Shown in pieces: positions 53,404-64,000 of a stretch of DNA of 64,000 nucleotides (the first letter of the stretch is position 1; the number at the start of each line of letters is the position of its first letter). A program made the position numbers and the translations under genes. The notes beneath the pieces are model-generated. The model saw only the letters and a program-made list of their open reading frames with translations, made no database searches and had not been told where the DNA came from. Source of the stretch: Moraxellaceae bacterium (GTDB lineage Bacteria > Pseudomonadota > Gammaproteobacteria > Pseudomonadales > Moraxellaceae); NCBI GenBank assembly GCA_029237815.1, contig JAQZBP010000005.1, positions 62,001 to 126,000 of the forward strand, in the 5' to 3' direction.

Positions 53404-55599
53404 TCAGGTGATGTCCTGCGGGTCCACGTCCAGGGACCAGCGAACACGTCGCGCATCGGGGAGCGCCTCGATGCGCGGCACCAGTTTCGCCAGCGCGGCC
53501 TGCAGGGCCGGACGACGGGAGGCCTGCAGCAACAGGTGGGCACGGAAGCGACCGGCGCGCTTTTCCATCGGGGCCGGCACCGGGCCCCAAGCCTCAAGGC
53601 CGTCTTCCATGGCGGATGCGACGTCCTGCAGGAAAGCCATGGGCTTTTCCGCATCCGTGGACTCTGCACGGATCAGCGCCAGGTAGCCAAAGGGCGGCAG
53701 GCTCATCAGCCGCCGCTCCTCGAGCATGCGGTCGGCAAAGGCGTCGTAGCCGGCGACGATGAGCTCGTGCAGCAGCGGGTGCGCCGGCTGGTGGGTTTGC
53801 AGCAGCACAAGTCCGGGTTTGTCGGCACGACCGGCGCGGCCCGCCACCTGCAGCACTAGCTGCGCGGTGTGTTCCGGTGCGCGGAAGTCGGCGCCGAAGA
53901 GGCCGCCGTCGATGTCCAGCAGCGCCACCAGGGTCACCTTGGGGAAGTGGTGGCCCTTGGCCAGCATCTGCGTGCCGACCAGCAGCGCCGGACCCGCGCT
54001 GTGGATGTCATGGTAGAGCTTTGTCAGGGCATCCTTCCGGCGTGTGCTGTCACGGTCCACGCGAAACAGTGGCGCTTTCGGAAAGCGCTGGCGCAGGAAG
54101 TCTTCCACGCGCTCCGTGCCGAGGCCGACCGGGCGCAGGTCGGACGAGCCGCAAGAGGGGCAATGGACCGGAGGCGCAGACTCGCTGCCGCAATGGTGAC
54201 AGTGCAGGCGTGTCGGTGCGCGATGCAGGGTCGGGCGAGCGTCGCAGCGTCGACAGTGCGCTTGCCAGCCACAGTCGTGGCAGAGCAGCACCGGCGCGAA
54301 ACCGCGGCGGTTGATGAAGACCAGGACCTGCTCGCCACGATCGAGGGTGCCCTTGATGGCCTGGAGCAACGGATCGGAAAAGCCTTCCTGCAGCTTCTGC
54401 TGGCGCAGGTCGATGAGCTTGAAGGCGGGCCGGCTAGCACCGGCGGCGCGTTCGGTCAGCCGCAGTAACTGGTAGCGACCCTGGCGCGCATTGGCCAGCG
54501 ACTCCAGCGAAGGCGTTGCGGAGCCGAGCAGCACCGGTACTTTTTCGAGCTGGGCCCGGCGCACGGCCAGGTCGCGGGCGTGATAGCGGAAGCCCTCGTG
54601 CTGCTTGAACGAAAGGTCGTGCTCCTCGTCCACGATGATGAGGCCTGGTCGCGCCAGCGGTGTGAAGATGGCGGAGCGGGTGCCGATCACGATGCCGGCC
54701 CGACCCGAGCGTGCAGCACGCCAGGCCTCCAGTCGTTCCCGTTCGTTGCGGCCGGAGTGCAGGACTGCGATTTCGGCCTGGAAGCGCGCACGAAAGCGCG
54801 CCACGGTTTGGGGGGCGAGGCCGATCTCGGGAACCAGTACCAGCGCCTGCAAGCCACGGTCGAGCACGGCGGCGATTGCTTGCAGGTAGATTTCCGTCTT
54901 GCCCGATCCGGTGATTCCGAAGAGCAGGAAGGGATGGAATTCGCCAGCCCTGGCATTGACGGCCTCCAGCGCGGCCTTCTGTTCGGCGCTCAGGGGGTAG
55001 TGGGGCTCCCGCAGTCCCTCCGGGGCCTTTTCTGGCTCCGGCGGCGCCAGGGTCACGTATTCCACCAACCCTTTTTTTTGCAGTGCCAGCAATGTCGGCC
55101 GCTCTATGCCGAAGCTGGCGAGCAGTGGCGGGATAAGGCCGTCCGGGTGATCCCGCAGCTTCAGCAGCGCCTCCAGTTGTTTGGGCGCGCGCCGGATGGT
55201 GCCGTCGGTGGGGAAAAGCTCCCCCAGCCGCGTAGTGCGCCAGCGCAGCTCACCTGGCGAGGCAACCGGCTCTCCCTGGCGCAGCAGGACGGGCAGGGCG
55301 GTGTCGAACACCTCCCCGAGGGGATGCTGGTAGTAGTCGGCCGCCCACTGGCACAGCGTGAAAAGGCTCGCAGGCAGCACCGGTTCCGAATCCAGGATCT
55401 CGGTCGCGGCGCGCAGCTTGGCCTCGGGGACCTCTGTTGCTGTCGTGACGCCAAGGCAGATGCCGATCTGCTCCTGCCGCCCGAAAGGCACGCGCACCCG
55501 GGCGCCTGCGGGGGGCGGGTCGAGCTTGGCGGGCAAGATGTAATCGAAGGTCTGGCGCAGGGGAGAGGGGAGCGCCAGTTGCAGAAAGCGACGGGTCAT
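53404..55599 (-). CDS. priA: primosomal replication restart helicase PriA
   Basis: PriA reloads the replisome at stalled forks. The 731-aa protein (E. coli 732) has the 3'-end-binding N-terminal domain, Walker A GITGSGKTE at about 228-236, the DEEHD box, and eight zinc-binding cysteines in paired CxxC motifs (CHDCGWQAHCRRC, then CHHCGSES, CPSCGSSDLR). Helicase motif segment QVAGRAGRADKPG is intact. The 75-base spacer to argS shows no terminator. Confidence 0.97.
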   Translation of the reverse strand: MTRRFLQLALPSPLRQTFDYILPAKLDPPPAGARVRVPFGRQEQIGICLGVTTATEVPEAKLRAATEILDSEPVLPASLFTLCQWAADYYQHPLGEVFDTALPVLLRQGEPVASPGELRWRTTRLGELFPTDGTIRRAPKQLEALLKLRDHPDGLIPPLLASFGIERPTLLALQKKGLVEYVTLAPPEPEKAPEGLREPHYPLSAEQKAALEAVNARAGEFHPFLLFGITGSGKTEIYLQAIAAVLDRGLQALVLVPEIGLAPQTVARFRARFQAEIAVLHSGRNERERLEAWRAARSGRAGIVIGTRSAIFTPLARPGLIIVDEEHDLSFKQHEGFRYHARDLAVRRAQLEKVPVLLGSATPSLESLANARQGRYQLLRLTERAAGASRPAFKLIDLRQQKLQEGFSDPLLQAIKGTLDRGEQVLVFINRRGFAPVLLCHDCGWQAHCRRCDARPTLHRAPTRLHCHHCGSESAPPVHCPSCGSSDLRPVGLGTERVEDFLRQRFPKAPLFRVDRDSTRRKDALTKLYHDIHSAGPALLVGTQMLAKGHHFPKVTLVALLDIDGGLFGADFRAPEHTAQLVLQVAGRAGRADKPGLVLLQTHQPAHPLLHELIVAGYDAFADRMLEERRLMSLPPFGYLALIRAESTDAEKPMAFLQDVASAMEDGLEAWGPVPAPMEKRAGRFRAHLLLQASRRPALQAALAKLVPRIEALPDARRVRWSLDVDPQDIT

Positions 55600-55664
55600 C
55601 TGGCTAGGTTAGGCGTTAACGTCATAAGGAACAAACCCGGGCTTCGCGAAGGTGCTATCGGGGC

Positions 55665-55693
55665 TTGGTCGGATTTTCGCCTTCTGCTAGGAT
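55665..55693 (+). promoter_or_regulatory. candidate sigma-70 promoter of rpmE
   Basis: TTGGTC, exact 17-base spacer, TAGGAT preceded by TG at the extended -10 position. It would give a leader of about 140 bases before rpmE, unusually long for a ribosomal protein gene. Confidence 0.45.
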
Positions 55694-55839
55694 TCGCGGC
55701 CTTGTTGCGCCCGGCTCCGGCGAAGTGACTGTCGGGGTGGGCCAAGAGAGTGTGCGTATCGTTCCTGCTAGGTGCGACCGATCCGGTGCGCGGCTGACGC
55801 GGGGGGGCGAGTGCTCATTACCATTCTCTGGAGAAAGCC

Positions 55840-56058
55840 ATGAAAGCCGATATTCATCCGAAGTACGAAGACATCACCGCGACCTGCTCCTGCGGCAACG
55901 TGATCAAGACCCGTTCGACCCTGGCCAAGGACATCCACCTGGACGTCTGTGGCGCTTGCCACCCGTTCTACACGGGCACACAGAAGGTGGTCGATACCGG
56001 TGGCCGCATCGACAAGTTCAAGCAGCGCTTCGGCGGCCGCAGCTTCAAGAAGGCCTGA
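55840..56058 (+). CDS. rpmE: 50S ribosomal protein L31 (zinc-binding form)
   Basis: A 72-aa large-subunit protein at the inter-subunit bridge. The four zinc cysteines C16, C18, C37 and C40 are present (TCSCGN and DVCGACHPF), so this is the zinc-containing (C+) type, which in many bacteria is replaced by a zinc-free paralogue in zinc shortage. GGAG before the ATG is a good ribosome site. Followed by a bidirectional terminator shared with ponA. Confidence 0.96.
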   Translation: MKADIHPKYEDITATCSCGNVIKTRSTLAKDIHLDVCGACHPFYTGTQKVVDTGGRIDKFKQRFGGRSFKKA

Positions 56059-56067
56059 AACTGCCCG

Positions 56068-56103
56068 CAATAAAAAAGCCCGGATTTCCGGGCTTTTTTA
56101 TTG
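56068..56103. terminator. bidirectional intrinsic terminator between rpmE and ponA
   Basis: Perfect 16-base arms 56068-56083 and 56088-56103; GCCCGG/CCGGGC core with A6 and T6 flanks, loop ATTT. The right arm ends 3 bases before the ponA stop. Confidence 0.9.
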
Positions 56104-56106
56104 CCT

Positions 56107-58536
56107 TCAGAAAATCTCCTCGGGCGCGGCCTGCGGCACGGCCGGGCCGGTCCCGCCACTATCGGGGGTGCCGGTTTCCGGGATCTGCGCCAGCTTTTCC
56201 GTCTGCACCCATTCCAGGTAGCCCCGCGGGTCGTCCTCGCCCGCGCGCATGCCCGTGTCCAGGTTGAGGCGCACGCCCGTCAGCCCGGTCGGGGCGGCGG
56301 GATGGTACTCGGGCACGCCGCGCAGGGCCGCGGTCATGAAGGAATTCCAGAGGGGGACCGCGGCATAGCCGCCGTACTCCACCTTGCCCAGAGTTTGTGG
56401 CTGGTCGAAGCCCAGCGACGTCACGGCAACCACGTTGCCGCCGAACCCGGCAAACCAGGCATCCTTGGCGTCGTTGGTGGTGCCGGTCTTGCCGGAAAGG
56501 TCGCTCCTGCCGATGGAGAGGGCGGCGCGGCCCGTGCCGCGCACGATCACGTCATGCAGGATGGAACGCATCTGGAACGCGGCCCGGGCGCTCATGATGC
56601 GCTGCGCCACCGGATAATCCGGCACAAAGGGCATGGCGGCGGCGGGGGCCTCGGTGGTGGTCACTTCCGCGCCGGCCCCTGTGATTTCGTCGGGGGCGGG
56701 CTCCGGCACCGGCTGGTTCTCGCACTGCCGGCAGACGCGCTCCGGGTTGGCGGTGAATACCACCTTGCCCGACGGATCCACCACCTTCTCGATGAACCAC
56801 GGGGTGACATGGAAGCCGCCGTTGGCCAGGCTGGCATAGGCGGCCGCCATCTGGATGGGCAGCACCTCGCCGGCGCCCAGCGCAATCGTCAGGTTGCGCG
56901 GAATCTTCTCGGCAGGAAAGCCGAAGCGTGCAAGGTAGCGGCGGGAGGCATCGACTCCCACGGCCTGCAGCAGGCGGATCGACACCATGTTGCGGGACAT
57001 GTACAGGGCACGACGCAGCGTGGTGGGGCCAAGGAACTCGCCATCAGAGTTGCTGGGTTGCCACATCGATTCGCCCTCTCCAAAGGTCAGGGGGGCGTCG
57101 TTGATCAGACTGGAGGGCAGGTAGCCGTGCTCGAGCGCGGCGGCATAGACGAAGGGCTTGATCGTGGAGCCGGCCTGGCGCCAGCCCTGGATCGAGCGGT
57201 TGAACTTGCTGGCGGTGTAGTCGAAGCCGCCAACGACAGCCTCGATGGCCCCGGTGTCCGGATCCAGCGCGATCAGCTGTCCCTGTACCGCCGGCACCTG
57301 CATGAGCTCCCACTGCCCGGATTTGTTCTGGCGGACGCGGATCAGGTCGCCCGGCTTCACGATGTCTGCCGCCTTCTTGGGCTCCGGCCCCAGTCGATTG
57401 ACGCTGATGTAGGGGCGCGCCCACTTCATCTGTTCCCAGTCGATCTGCAGCTCCGTCTTGTTGCGCAGGACGGCCTTGACGTGCATGCCCTCGACGACGG
57501 TGACCCGTGCCGGCTCCAGGCCGCCGATCGTGTAGAGCGACGCCAGGCTGTCCGCTTTCTCGGCGCCACGCCAGCCGTGCCGGCGGTCATAGGCGATGAG
57601 GCCCTCGATTACGGCTTGAGAAGCGGCATTCTGTCGGTGGCCCTGCACGGTCGTGTAGACCTTGTAGCCGGACGTGTAGATGTCCTCGCCAAACTGCTCG
57701 GTCAGGGCATCGCGGACCATCTCGGCGAGGTAGGGGCCGTTGACCTCGGCAAAGGTGGCCCTGAAATTGAGGCCCACGGGAAGCTTGATCGCGACATCGT
57801 GGTCTTCCTGGCTGATGTAGCCCAGCTTGAGCATGCGATCCAGGATCCAGTCACGACGGATCAGTGCGCGCTTGGGATTATTTACCGGATTGAAGGCTGA
57901 CGGCGCCTTGGGGAGCCCCGCGATCATGGCCATTTCGGCCAGCGTGAGTTCGTTGATCTTCTTGCCGTAGTAGACCTGGGCGGCAGCCCCGATGCCGTAG
58001 GCCCGGTGCCCCAGGAAGATCTTGTTGACATAAAGGGTCATGATTTCCTGCTTGGTGAGCAGGTCTTCGATGCGTTTGGCCAGCAGGATTTCGGTGAACT
58101 TGCGGCTGAACGTCCTTTCCTGGCTCAGGAAGTAGTTCTTCGCCACCTGCATGGTGATGGTGGATCCGCCCGACTGGATGGAGCCGGTCCGCAGGATGTC
58201 CACGAAGGCGCGGGCCAGCCCCTTGGCATTGATCCCTTCATGGTCGAAGAAGCGGTCGTCCTCGGCCGCCAGGATGGCCTTGATCAATAAAGGAGGGATT
58301 TGCTCGTACGTCAGCGGGGTGGTGTGCTTTTCGCCGAATTCAGCCACGAGCTGCCCGTCGCGGCTGAGTACCTGCAGCGGCGTCTGGAAGCGGACCTCCT
58401 TCAGCGTATCGACTTCCGGCAGCTGCGGGGCCAGGTAGAGGTAGAGGCCGGCCAAAGTGAGCAGTACCCCACAAAACAGAAAAGCCGGAATTGCCAGAAG
58501 ACGCTGGGTGCGCTCTTCTACTTTAGGAATTTTCAT
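56107..58536 (-). CDS. ponA: penicillin-binding protein 1A (bifunctional glycosyltransferase/transpeptidase)
   Basis: Class A PBP (mrcA/ponA) of 809 aa that polymerises and crosslinks peptidoglycan. N-terminal membrane anchor at about 10-35; GT51 domain with the catalytic glutamate in AAEDDRFFDHEGI and GGSTITMQVAKNYF; an OB-like ODD domain (about 315-420); transpeptidase with STIK (nucleophile serine), SRN and KTGTTND. Divergent from pilM, as in Pseudomonas. The proline/glycine-rich tail is not conserved. Confidence 0.95.
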   Translation of the reverse strand: MKIPKVEERTQRLLAIPAFLFCGVLLTLAGLYLYLAPQLPEVDTLKEVRFQTPLQVLSRDGQLVAEFGEKHTTPLTYEQIPPLLIKAILAAEDDRFFDHEGINAKGLARAFVDILRTGSIQSGGSTITMQVAKNYFLSQERTFSRKFTEILLAKRIEDLLTKQEIMTLYVNKIFLGHRAYGIGAAAQVYYGKKINELTLAEMAMIAGLPKAPSAFNPVNNPKRALIRRDWILDRMLKLGYISQEDHDVAIKLPVGLNFRATFAEVNGPYLAEMVRDALTEQFGEDIYTSGYKVYTTVQGHRQNAASQAVIEGLIAYDRRHGWRGAEKADSLASLYTIGGLEPARVTVVEGMHVKAVLRNKTELQIDWEQMKWARPYISVNRLGPEPKKAADIVKPGDLIRVRQNKSGQWELMQVPAVQGQLIALDPDTGAIEAVVGGFDYTASKFNRSIQGWRQAGSTIKPFVYAAALEHGYLPSSLINDAPLTFGEGESMWQPSNSDGEFLGPTTLRRALYMSRNMVSIRLLQAVGVDASRRYLARFGFPAEKIPRNLTIALGAGEVLPIQMAAAYASLANGGFHVTPWFIEKVVDPSGKVVFTANPERVCRQCENQPVPEPAPDEITGAGAEVTTTEAPAAAMPFVPDYPVAQRIMSARAAFQMRSILHDVIVRGTGRAALSIGRSDLSGKTGTTNDAKDAWFAGFGGNVVAVTSLGFDQPQTLGKVEYGGYAAVPLWNSFMTAALRGVPEYHPAAPTGLTGVRLNLDTGMRAGEDDPRGYLEWVQTEKLAQIPETGTPDSGGTGPAVPQAAPEEIF

Positions 58537-58589
58537 TACGAATCAATCGGTTAAATTCATTATTCGGGGTGCGGAGAAGGTCTGGGGCC

Positions 58590-58595
58590 ATTATA
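58590..58595 (-). promoter_or_regulatory. consensus -10 box for ponA
   Basis: Perfect TATAAT on the minus strand about 55 bases upstream of the ponA start. TTGCTG lies upstream at a 19-base spacing, longer than ideal. Confidence 0.45.
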
Positions 58596-58620
58596 CGCGG
58601 AGTCGGCTCTTGTACAGCAA

Positions 58621-58649
58621 TTGCGGTCGTGATAAGACTAGTATTTAAT
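58621..58649 (+). promoter_or_regulatory. candidate sigma-70 promoter of pilMNOPQ
   Basis: TTGCGG, exact 17-base spacer, TTTAAT (5 of 6), in the most AT-rich stretch of the window. Start of transcription would be near 58656. Confidence 0.45.
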
Positions 58650-58661
58650 GTAGTAGTACAT

Positions 58662-59775
<1,114 letters not shown>

Positions 59776-59776
<1 letters not shown>

Positions 59777-60381
59777 TGGCGAAGATCAACCTACTTCCCT
59801 GGCGCCAGGAGCTGCGCAAACAGCGCCAGCAGGAATTCGTCGCCATCCTCATGGCGGTCTCCATGGTCGCTGTGGCGCTGGTGTTGTTCGCTCACATGGC
59901 CCTGTCCAAGCAGGTCAGCGACCAGGAAGAGCGCAACCAGTACATCAAGGCCGAAATCGGCAAACTGGATGGGCAGATCCAGGAGATCGATGCATTGCAG
60001 AAGCGCCGCGAGGAGTTGCTGTCCCGCATGAAGGTCATCCAGGACCTGCAGGGGCGTCGCCCGGTCATCGTCCGTATCTTCGACGAGGTCGTGCGCGTGC
60101 TGCCGGATGGTGTCTACCTGACGTCGCTGGAGCGCCGGGGCGATGGCTTCAGCCTCACGGGTATCGCCGAGAGCGCCAACCAGGTGTCCAACCTGATGCG
60201 TAACCTCGATGCGTCGCCCTGGTTCAAGAGCCCGCAACTTTCGACGGTGGCCGCGGATTCCACGCGCAATGCCGTGCGGGATGCCGAGGCTCAGCAATCC
60301 AACAAGTTCGCCATGACCGTCCAGCTTGAAAGCGTGGATATGCTGCAGGCGGGAGCCGACCAGCAGGGGGCTGCCAAATGA
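59776..60381 (+). CDS. pilN: type IV pilus assembly protein PilN
   Basis: A 201-aa bitopic inner-membrane protein. The cytoplasmic start MAKINLLPWRQELRK is the PilM-binding INLLPW motif; a membrane helix follows (about 25-45, AILMAVSMVAVALVLFAHMA), then a coiled coil and a periplasmic alpha/beta domain that pairs with PilO. Overlaps pilM by one base and pilO by four. Confidence 0.95.
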
Positions 60382-61037
60382 GTGACGCCGCAAAGAAGGG
60401 GTTTGATCTCCAGGAGTTCATCAACACCCTGAACACCCTGGATCCGCAGAACATCGGTTCATGGCCGACTGCGGTAAAGATTTTCATCTATATCCTGACC
60501 TTCGTGGTTGTGCTGGTGATGGGCTATATGCTCGACCTGTCGGGCATCCGCGAAACCCTCGACACCGGCAAACAGCAGCAAGCTACCCTCCTCGGCGAGT
60601 TCGAAGGAAAGGTGTTCAAGGCGCAGAACCTCGAGGTCTATAAACGACAGCTGAAGGACATGGAGGATTCGTTTGGTGCACTTCTGCGGCAACTGCCGCA
60701 GGAAACCGAAGTGCCCGGCCTTCTTGAAGACATCACGCACACCGGCCTTGGCAGCGGTGTCGACTTCGATTCCATCGAGCTCGGCGCAGAAGCCAAGAAG
60801 GAGTTTTACTCCGAGCAGCCCATCAACATCCTGGCGCACGGCGACTACCACGCCTTTGGTGCCTTCGTGAGCGGGATCGCGGCACTGCCCCGCATCGTGA
60901 CGCTGCATGACTTCTCCATTCAGCCCAAGGCGGCCGCGCGTGCCGGGGACGGCAGTGCAGCCCCCGTGCTGGCGATCAAGATACAGGCCAAGACCTATCG
61001 TTATAGCGAGTCGGCCGATCAGGGAGGCAAGAAATGA
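60378..61037 (+). CDS. pilO: type IV pilus assembly protein PilO
   Basis: A 219-aa bitopic membrane protein, partner of PilN: cytoplasmic tail of about 35 residues, membrane helix about 36-53 (IYILTFVVVLVMGYMLDL), coiled coil (ATLLGEFEGKVFKAQNLEVY) and a ferredoxin-like periplasmic domain. It overlaps pilN and pilP by four bases each, typical of this operon. Confidence 0.95.
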   Translation: MSDAAKKGFDLQEFINTLNTLDPQNIGSWPTAVKIFIYILTFVVVLVMGYMLDLSGIRETLDTGKQQQATLLGEFEGKVFKAQNLEVYKRQLKDMEDSFGALLRQLPQETEVPGLLEDITHTGLGSGVDFDSIELGAEAKKEFYSEQPINILAHGDYHAFGAFVSGIAALPRIVTLHDFSIQPKAAARAGDGSAAPVLAIKIQAKTYRYSESADQGGKK

Positions 61038-61558
61038 TGATTCCTTCCAGGTCTTTGCTCCTGGCTTTGATGGGGACGGTGCTGCTGACAGGCTGCTCCG
61101 CCAGCTTTGATGATGTGGAATCGCAGATGGAGGCGATTCGTCAAAAGCCGCGCGGCCGTGTCGAGCCTCCTCCTGAATTCACGCCCATGCCGACCTATAC
61201 CTACGCCGCTCACCAGCTGCGCAGCCCGTTCGCCCCGCCCGTCGACGCAGCCCAGCTAGTGACTGAGACAGGCAGGAAGGTGGAGCCAGATTTCACGCGC
61301 CCCCAGGAGTACCTGGAGCGCTTCAATCTCGAGGCGCTGCGGCTGCGCGGGACGCTACAGCGGCCTGACGGTCCGCTCTTTGCTCTCATCGAGGATGGAA
61401 ACGGTGGCGTACAACGGGTGAAGGTGGGGAATTACCTGGGCAAGAACCAGGGGCGTATCGCAGAAATCACGCCGACCCAGCTTTCGATTGTGGAAATTGT
61501 GCCAGACGGGCGCGACGGATGGGTCGAGCGCCCCCGCAGCCTGAACCTGAGCGAATAA
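61034..61558 (+). CDS. pilP: type IV pilus assembly lipoprotein PilP
   Basis: A 174-aa inner-membrane lipoprotein: signal peptide with lipobox LLTGC, acylated C21. A disordered proline-rich stretch follows and a C-terminal beta domain (about 85-170, LRLRGTLQRPDGPLFALIED) that contacts the N0 domain of PilQ, linking the PilNO complex to the secretin. Confidence 0.95.
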   Translation: MMIPSRSLLLALMGTVLLTGCSASFDDVESQMEAIRQKPRGRVEPPPEFTPMPTYTYAAHQLRSPFAPPVDAAQLVTETGRKVEPDFTRPQEYLERFNLEALRLRGTLQRPDGPLFALIEDGNGGVQRVKVGNYLGKNQGRIAEITPTQLSIVEIVPDGRDGWVERPRSLNLSE

Positions 61559-61586
61559 CCAGCCGACATTCTTGGGGAATGCGAGC

Positions 61587-63707
61587 ATGAATACGATCAA
61601 CAAAAATATGACCGGGAAGAAGAATATGTTGATGCGTCGGGTAGGGGTTTCCCTGATCGGCTTGATGGCGCTGGTGCAGCTGGCGTTCGCCGCCGAAAAG
61701 GTGGCGTTGCAGCAGGTGGAGTCCGTGGTGCTGCCAGGGGACGAAATCGAGCTTCGCCTGACGTTTGACGGGCAGCCGCCCAGCCCGGCTTCGTACCAGA
61801 TCGATAAACCAGCGCGCCTGGTCTTTGACCTGCCCAATACCCGCAGTGCACTGGCCAGCAAGTACCAGGCACTAGGTAACGGCAACGCCCGCAGCTTGAC
61901 GGTAGTGGATACGCAGGAACGTACCCGCATCATCGTCAACATGAACGAGCTGGCGGGCTTCAACTCCCGGGTCGAAGGCAGCCTGCTCCGCATCAACATT
62001 GGCAAAAGTGTGGCATCGACCGGTGCCACTGCAGCCGCTCCCGCCGACCTGGCCAAGTCGGCCGGCCAGGCCGCGCTGGTCAAGAGCGTCCAGAATGTCG
62101 ATTTCCGCCGCGGCGAGCAGGGCGACGGTCAGGTGCTCGTTGATCTGTCCACGGGCTCCATCGCGGTTGACGTGCAGCAGCAGGGCAGCAAGATCGTGGC
62201 GCGCTTCATCGGCGCCAAGCTGCCGGAAAATCTGCGTCGCCGCCTTGATGTGACGGATTTCGCGACGCCGGTGAAGCTTATTGATGCATACAGCGAAGCT
62301 GGAACCGCCGTGATGGTGATCCAGCCGCAGGGCGAGTTTGAATACCTGGCCTACCAGACGGACAACAAGCTCACCATCAGCGTCAAGCCGGTCACCAAGG
62401 ACGACAAGCGCCGCAAGCAGGACTTTGCCTACTCCGGTGAGAAACTGTCGCTGAATTTCCAGGACATCGAAGTCCGCTCCGTGCTCCAGCTGATCGCCGA
62501 CTTCACTTCACTCAACCTCGTTGCCAGTGACTCCGTCACCGGCAAGATCACCCTGCGCCTGCAGAACGTGCCCTGGGACCAGGCCCTGGACCTGATCCTG
62601 AAGACCAAGGGCCTGGACAAGCGCACCATCGGCAATGTGATGCTGGTGGCACCGGCGGATGAAATCGCCCAGCGCGAGCGTCTGGAAATGGAAAGCAACA
62701 CGCAAACCGAGAAGCTGTCGCCGCTGCGCTCCGAGTTCATCCAGATCAACTACGCCAAGGCCGCCGACATCATGGCCCTGATCAGCGGCAAGAACAAACT
62801 GTTGAGCGACCGTGGCAACGCGTCCGTGGATCCGCGCACCAACATGCTGATCGTGGTGGATACCGCCAAGCAGATCGAAGCGATCCGTGATGTGATCACG
62901 CGTCTCGACGTGCCGGTACGCCAGGTGATGATCGAGGCTCGCATCGTGCTTGCGTCCACCGGCTACTCGAAAGACCTCGGCGTGAAGTGGGGCCTCTTCG
63001 GCTGGAAGGGTGTTAACTCCGGAGCGGGCACCGTCATCGGCGGCGGCTCGCGCACCACCATCACCGATATCTGGGATGGTTTCGGCGAGGATGAGATCAC
63101 CATTACGCAGCCCGACGACCTCATGGTGGACCTGGGTGTCGACAAGGGTGGCGCCAGCAGTATCGCCGTCGGCTTCCTGGACAATGACATTGGCCTGCTC
63201 GACCTGGAGCTGTCTGCCCTGCAGTCTGACGGCAATGCCGAGATCGTCTCAACGCCGAAGGTGCTGACCGCGGACAAGCAGAAGGCACGCATTTCCTCGG
63301 GCCAGCAGATTCCTTACCAGACCTCGAGTGCCACTTCCGGCACGAACATCCAGTTCGCCAACGCCGAACTGAGCCTGGAGGTGACCCCGAGCATTACGCC
63401 GGACGGCCGCATCAACATGGATCTGCTGGTCAACAACGACAGCCCGGGTGACACCGTCGCCAACGGTAACCGCGCCATCAATACGAACCGTGTGTCCACC
63501 AGCGTCCGTGTCGACGATGGCCAGACGGTGGTGCTGGGCGGTATCTTCCAGTCCAACGTTTCGAAGGCGGTCACCAAGACTCCGCTGCTGGGCGACATCC
63601 CATACCTGGGTCGTCTGTTCCGCCGCGAGTCCGTGGTCAATAACAAGGCCGAGCTGCTGATCTTCATCACGCCGCGCCTGGTTGCCGACGCTCTCGCCGC
63701 CAAGTAA
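61587..63707 (+). CDS. pilQ: type IV pilus secretin PilQ
   Basis: PilQ forms the outer-membrane gate for the pilus. The 706-aa precursor has a signal peptide ending AFAAEK (about 36), two AMIN peptidoglycan-binding domains (about 40-125 and 165-260), an STN/N0 domain (about 285-345, [20 protein letters not shown]), an N1 domain and the secretin barrel with [16 protein letters not shown], the gate region and the C-terminal [10 protein letters not shown] and [14 protein letters not shown] signature. ATG at 61587 chosen over an upstream TTG. aroK follows after 20 bases. Confidence 0.96.
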   Translation: MNTINKNMTGKKNMLMRRVGVSLIGLMALVQLAFAAEKVALQQVESVVLPGDEIELRLTFDGQPPSPASYQIDKPARLVFDLPNTRSALASKYQALGNGNARSLTVVDTQERTRIIVNMNELAGFNSRVEGSLLRINIGKSVASTGATAAAPADLAKSAGQAALVKSVQNVDFRRGEQGDGQVLVDLSTGSIAVDVQQQGSKIVARFIGAKLPENLRRRLDVTDFATPVKLIDAYSEAGTAVMVIQPQGEFEYLAYQTDNKLTISVKPVTKDDKRRKQDFAYSGEKLSLNFQDIEVRSVLQLIADFTSLNLVASDSVTGKITLRLQNVPWDQALDLILKTKGLDKRTIGNVMLVAPADEIAQRERLEMESNTQTEKLSPLRSEFIQINYAKAADIMALISGKNKLLSDRGNASVDPRTNMLIVVDTAKQIEAIRDVITRLDVPVRQVMIEARIVLASTGYSKDLGVKWGLFGWKGVNSGAGTVIGGGSRTTITDIWDGFGEDEITITQPDDLMVDLGVDKGGASSIAVGFLDNDIGLLDLELSALQSDGNAEIVSTPKVLTADKQKARISSGQQIPYQTSSATSGTNIQFANAELSLEVTPSITPDGRINMDLLVNNDSPGDTVANGNRAINTNRVSTSVRVDDGQTVVLGGIFQSNVSKAVTKTPLLGDIPYLGRLFRRESVVNNKAELLIFITPRLVADALAAK

Positions 63708-63727
63708 TCCGTGAGAATTGCCGCGTC

Positions 63728-64000
63728 GTGAAGAAGTACCGTGGCAATGTCTATCTGGTCGGGCCGATGGGGGCGGGCAAAACCACCATCGGCCGCCAGC
63801 TTTCCGAACTCCTGAAAATGGAGTTCGTCGATTCCGACCATGAAATCGAGGCCCGCACGGGCGCCAACATTCCCTGGATATTCGATGTCGAGGGGGAAGA
63901 GGGATTTCGTGCGCGTGAAGAAGCGGTTATCGATGACCTCACGCAGCGCCAGGGCATCGTCCTCGCCACAGGCGGCGGCGTGGTGATGCGCGAGGCCAAT
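63728..64000 (+). CDS. aroK: shikimate kinase (3' end cut by window edge)
   Basis: The first 91 codons of a protein starting with [23 protein letters not shown] is the P-loop (GPMGAGKTT), then [18 protein letters not shown] with the shikimate- and metal-binding aspartates, and [13 protein letters not shown] followed by ATGGGVVMR, the shikimate-binding GGG. AroK phosphorylates shikimate in chorismate synthesis. pilQ-aroK is the standard order in Pseudomonas and related bacteria; aroB is expected next. Confidence 0.95.
   Translation, partial: MKKYRGNVYLVGPMGAGKTTIGRQLSELLKMEFVDSDHEIEARTGANIPWIFDVEGEEGFRAREEAVIDDLTQRQGIVLATGGGVVMREAN

Noticed and set aside
56101..57900. 599-codon plus-strand frame opposite ponA
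   Set aside because: Antisense to intact PBP1A motifs; biased composition without domains.

Overview
The window is about 64 kb of GC-rich (roughly 64%), densely packed chromosomal DNA from a gammaproteobacterium outside the Enterobacterales. I count 65 protein genes, two of them cut by the window edges. I see no rRNA, tRNA, insertion sequence, prophage or CRISPR array. From memory, gene content and local order follow the Pseudomonas aeruginosa chromosome in two blocks: glnE-ilvE-LPS genes-waaA-tolC-thiC-nudF-yqiB-cpdA-yqiA-parE-parC-serB-fimX-psd-rhdA, then tatCBA-hisEI-ubiBJE-hslUV-SPOR-argS-priA-rpmE-ponA-pilMNOPQ-aroK. The 691-residue FimX and the PA4958-like neighbour point to a type IV-piliated, Pseudomonas-like or related lineage. 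The genus cannot be fixed from sequence alone.

Region 1 (1-19.9 kb) is envelope polysaccharide and LPS. It begins with a truncated PLP sugar aminotransferase, glnE and ilvE. An ELM1-family protein, a GT2 glycosyltransferase, an O-antigen ligase/polymerase, a GT10 fucosyltransferase-like enzyme and a GT9 heptosyltransferase-like enzyme follow. A tightly overlapped minus-strand operon then encodes an FAD oxidoreductase, an LpxL-type acyltransferase, a GT4 enzyme, Gmd, Fcl, ManC and a DUF6165 protein, and next to it lie waaA (Kdo transferase) and rsmE. ManC-Gmd-Fcl make GDP-L-fucose, a likely donor for the GT10 enzyme.

Region 2 (19.9-33.2 kb) holds tolC divergent from thiC, a small membrane-anchored glutaredoxin-like gene, nudF-yqiB-cpdA-yqiA-parE, parC, an AhpA/YtjB-like gene and serB. 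The parE reading frame lacks exactly the segment that carries the glycine-rich ATP-binding motif of GHKL ATPases; this is the most striking anomaly of the window.

Region 3 (33.2-42 kb) has fimX, a large PA4958-like gene with a possible PilZ-like barrel, a LysR regulator, psd, rhdA, and the pair pip-dtd. Region 4 (42-55.6 kb) is one long minus-strand series: priA, argS, a SPOR protein, hslV, hslU, a DUF971 gene, an unrecognised conserved gene, ubiE-ubiJ-ubiB, hisI-hisE, tatA-tatB-tatC. Region 5 (55.6-64 kb) has rpmE, ponA, the type IV pilus secretin operon pilMNOPQ, and the start of aroK.

Six of the seven convergent gene junctions carry a symmetrical (bidirectional) intrinsic terminator. The only stretch over 300 bases without a gene is 17499-17883, a divergent spacer in which I find no convincing promoter. 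Housekeeping calls are secure. Promoter calls rest on hexamer matching by eye and are tentative.
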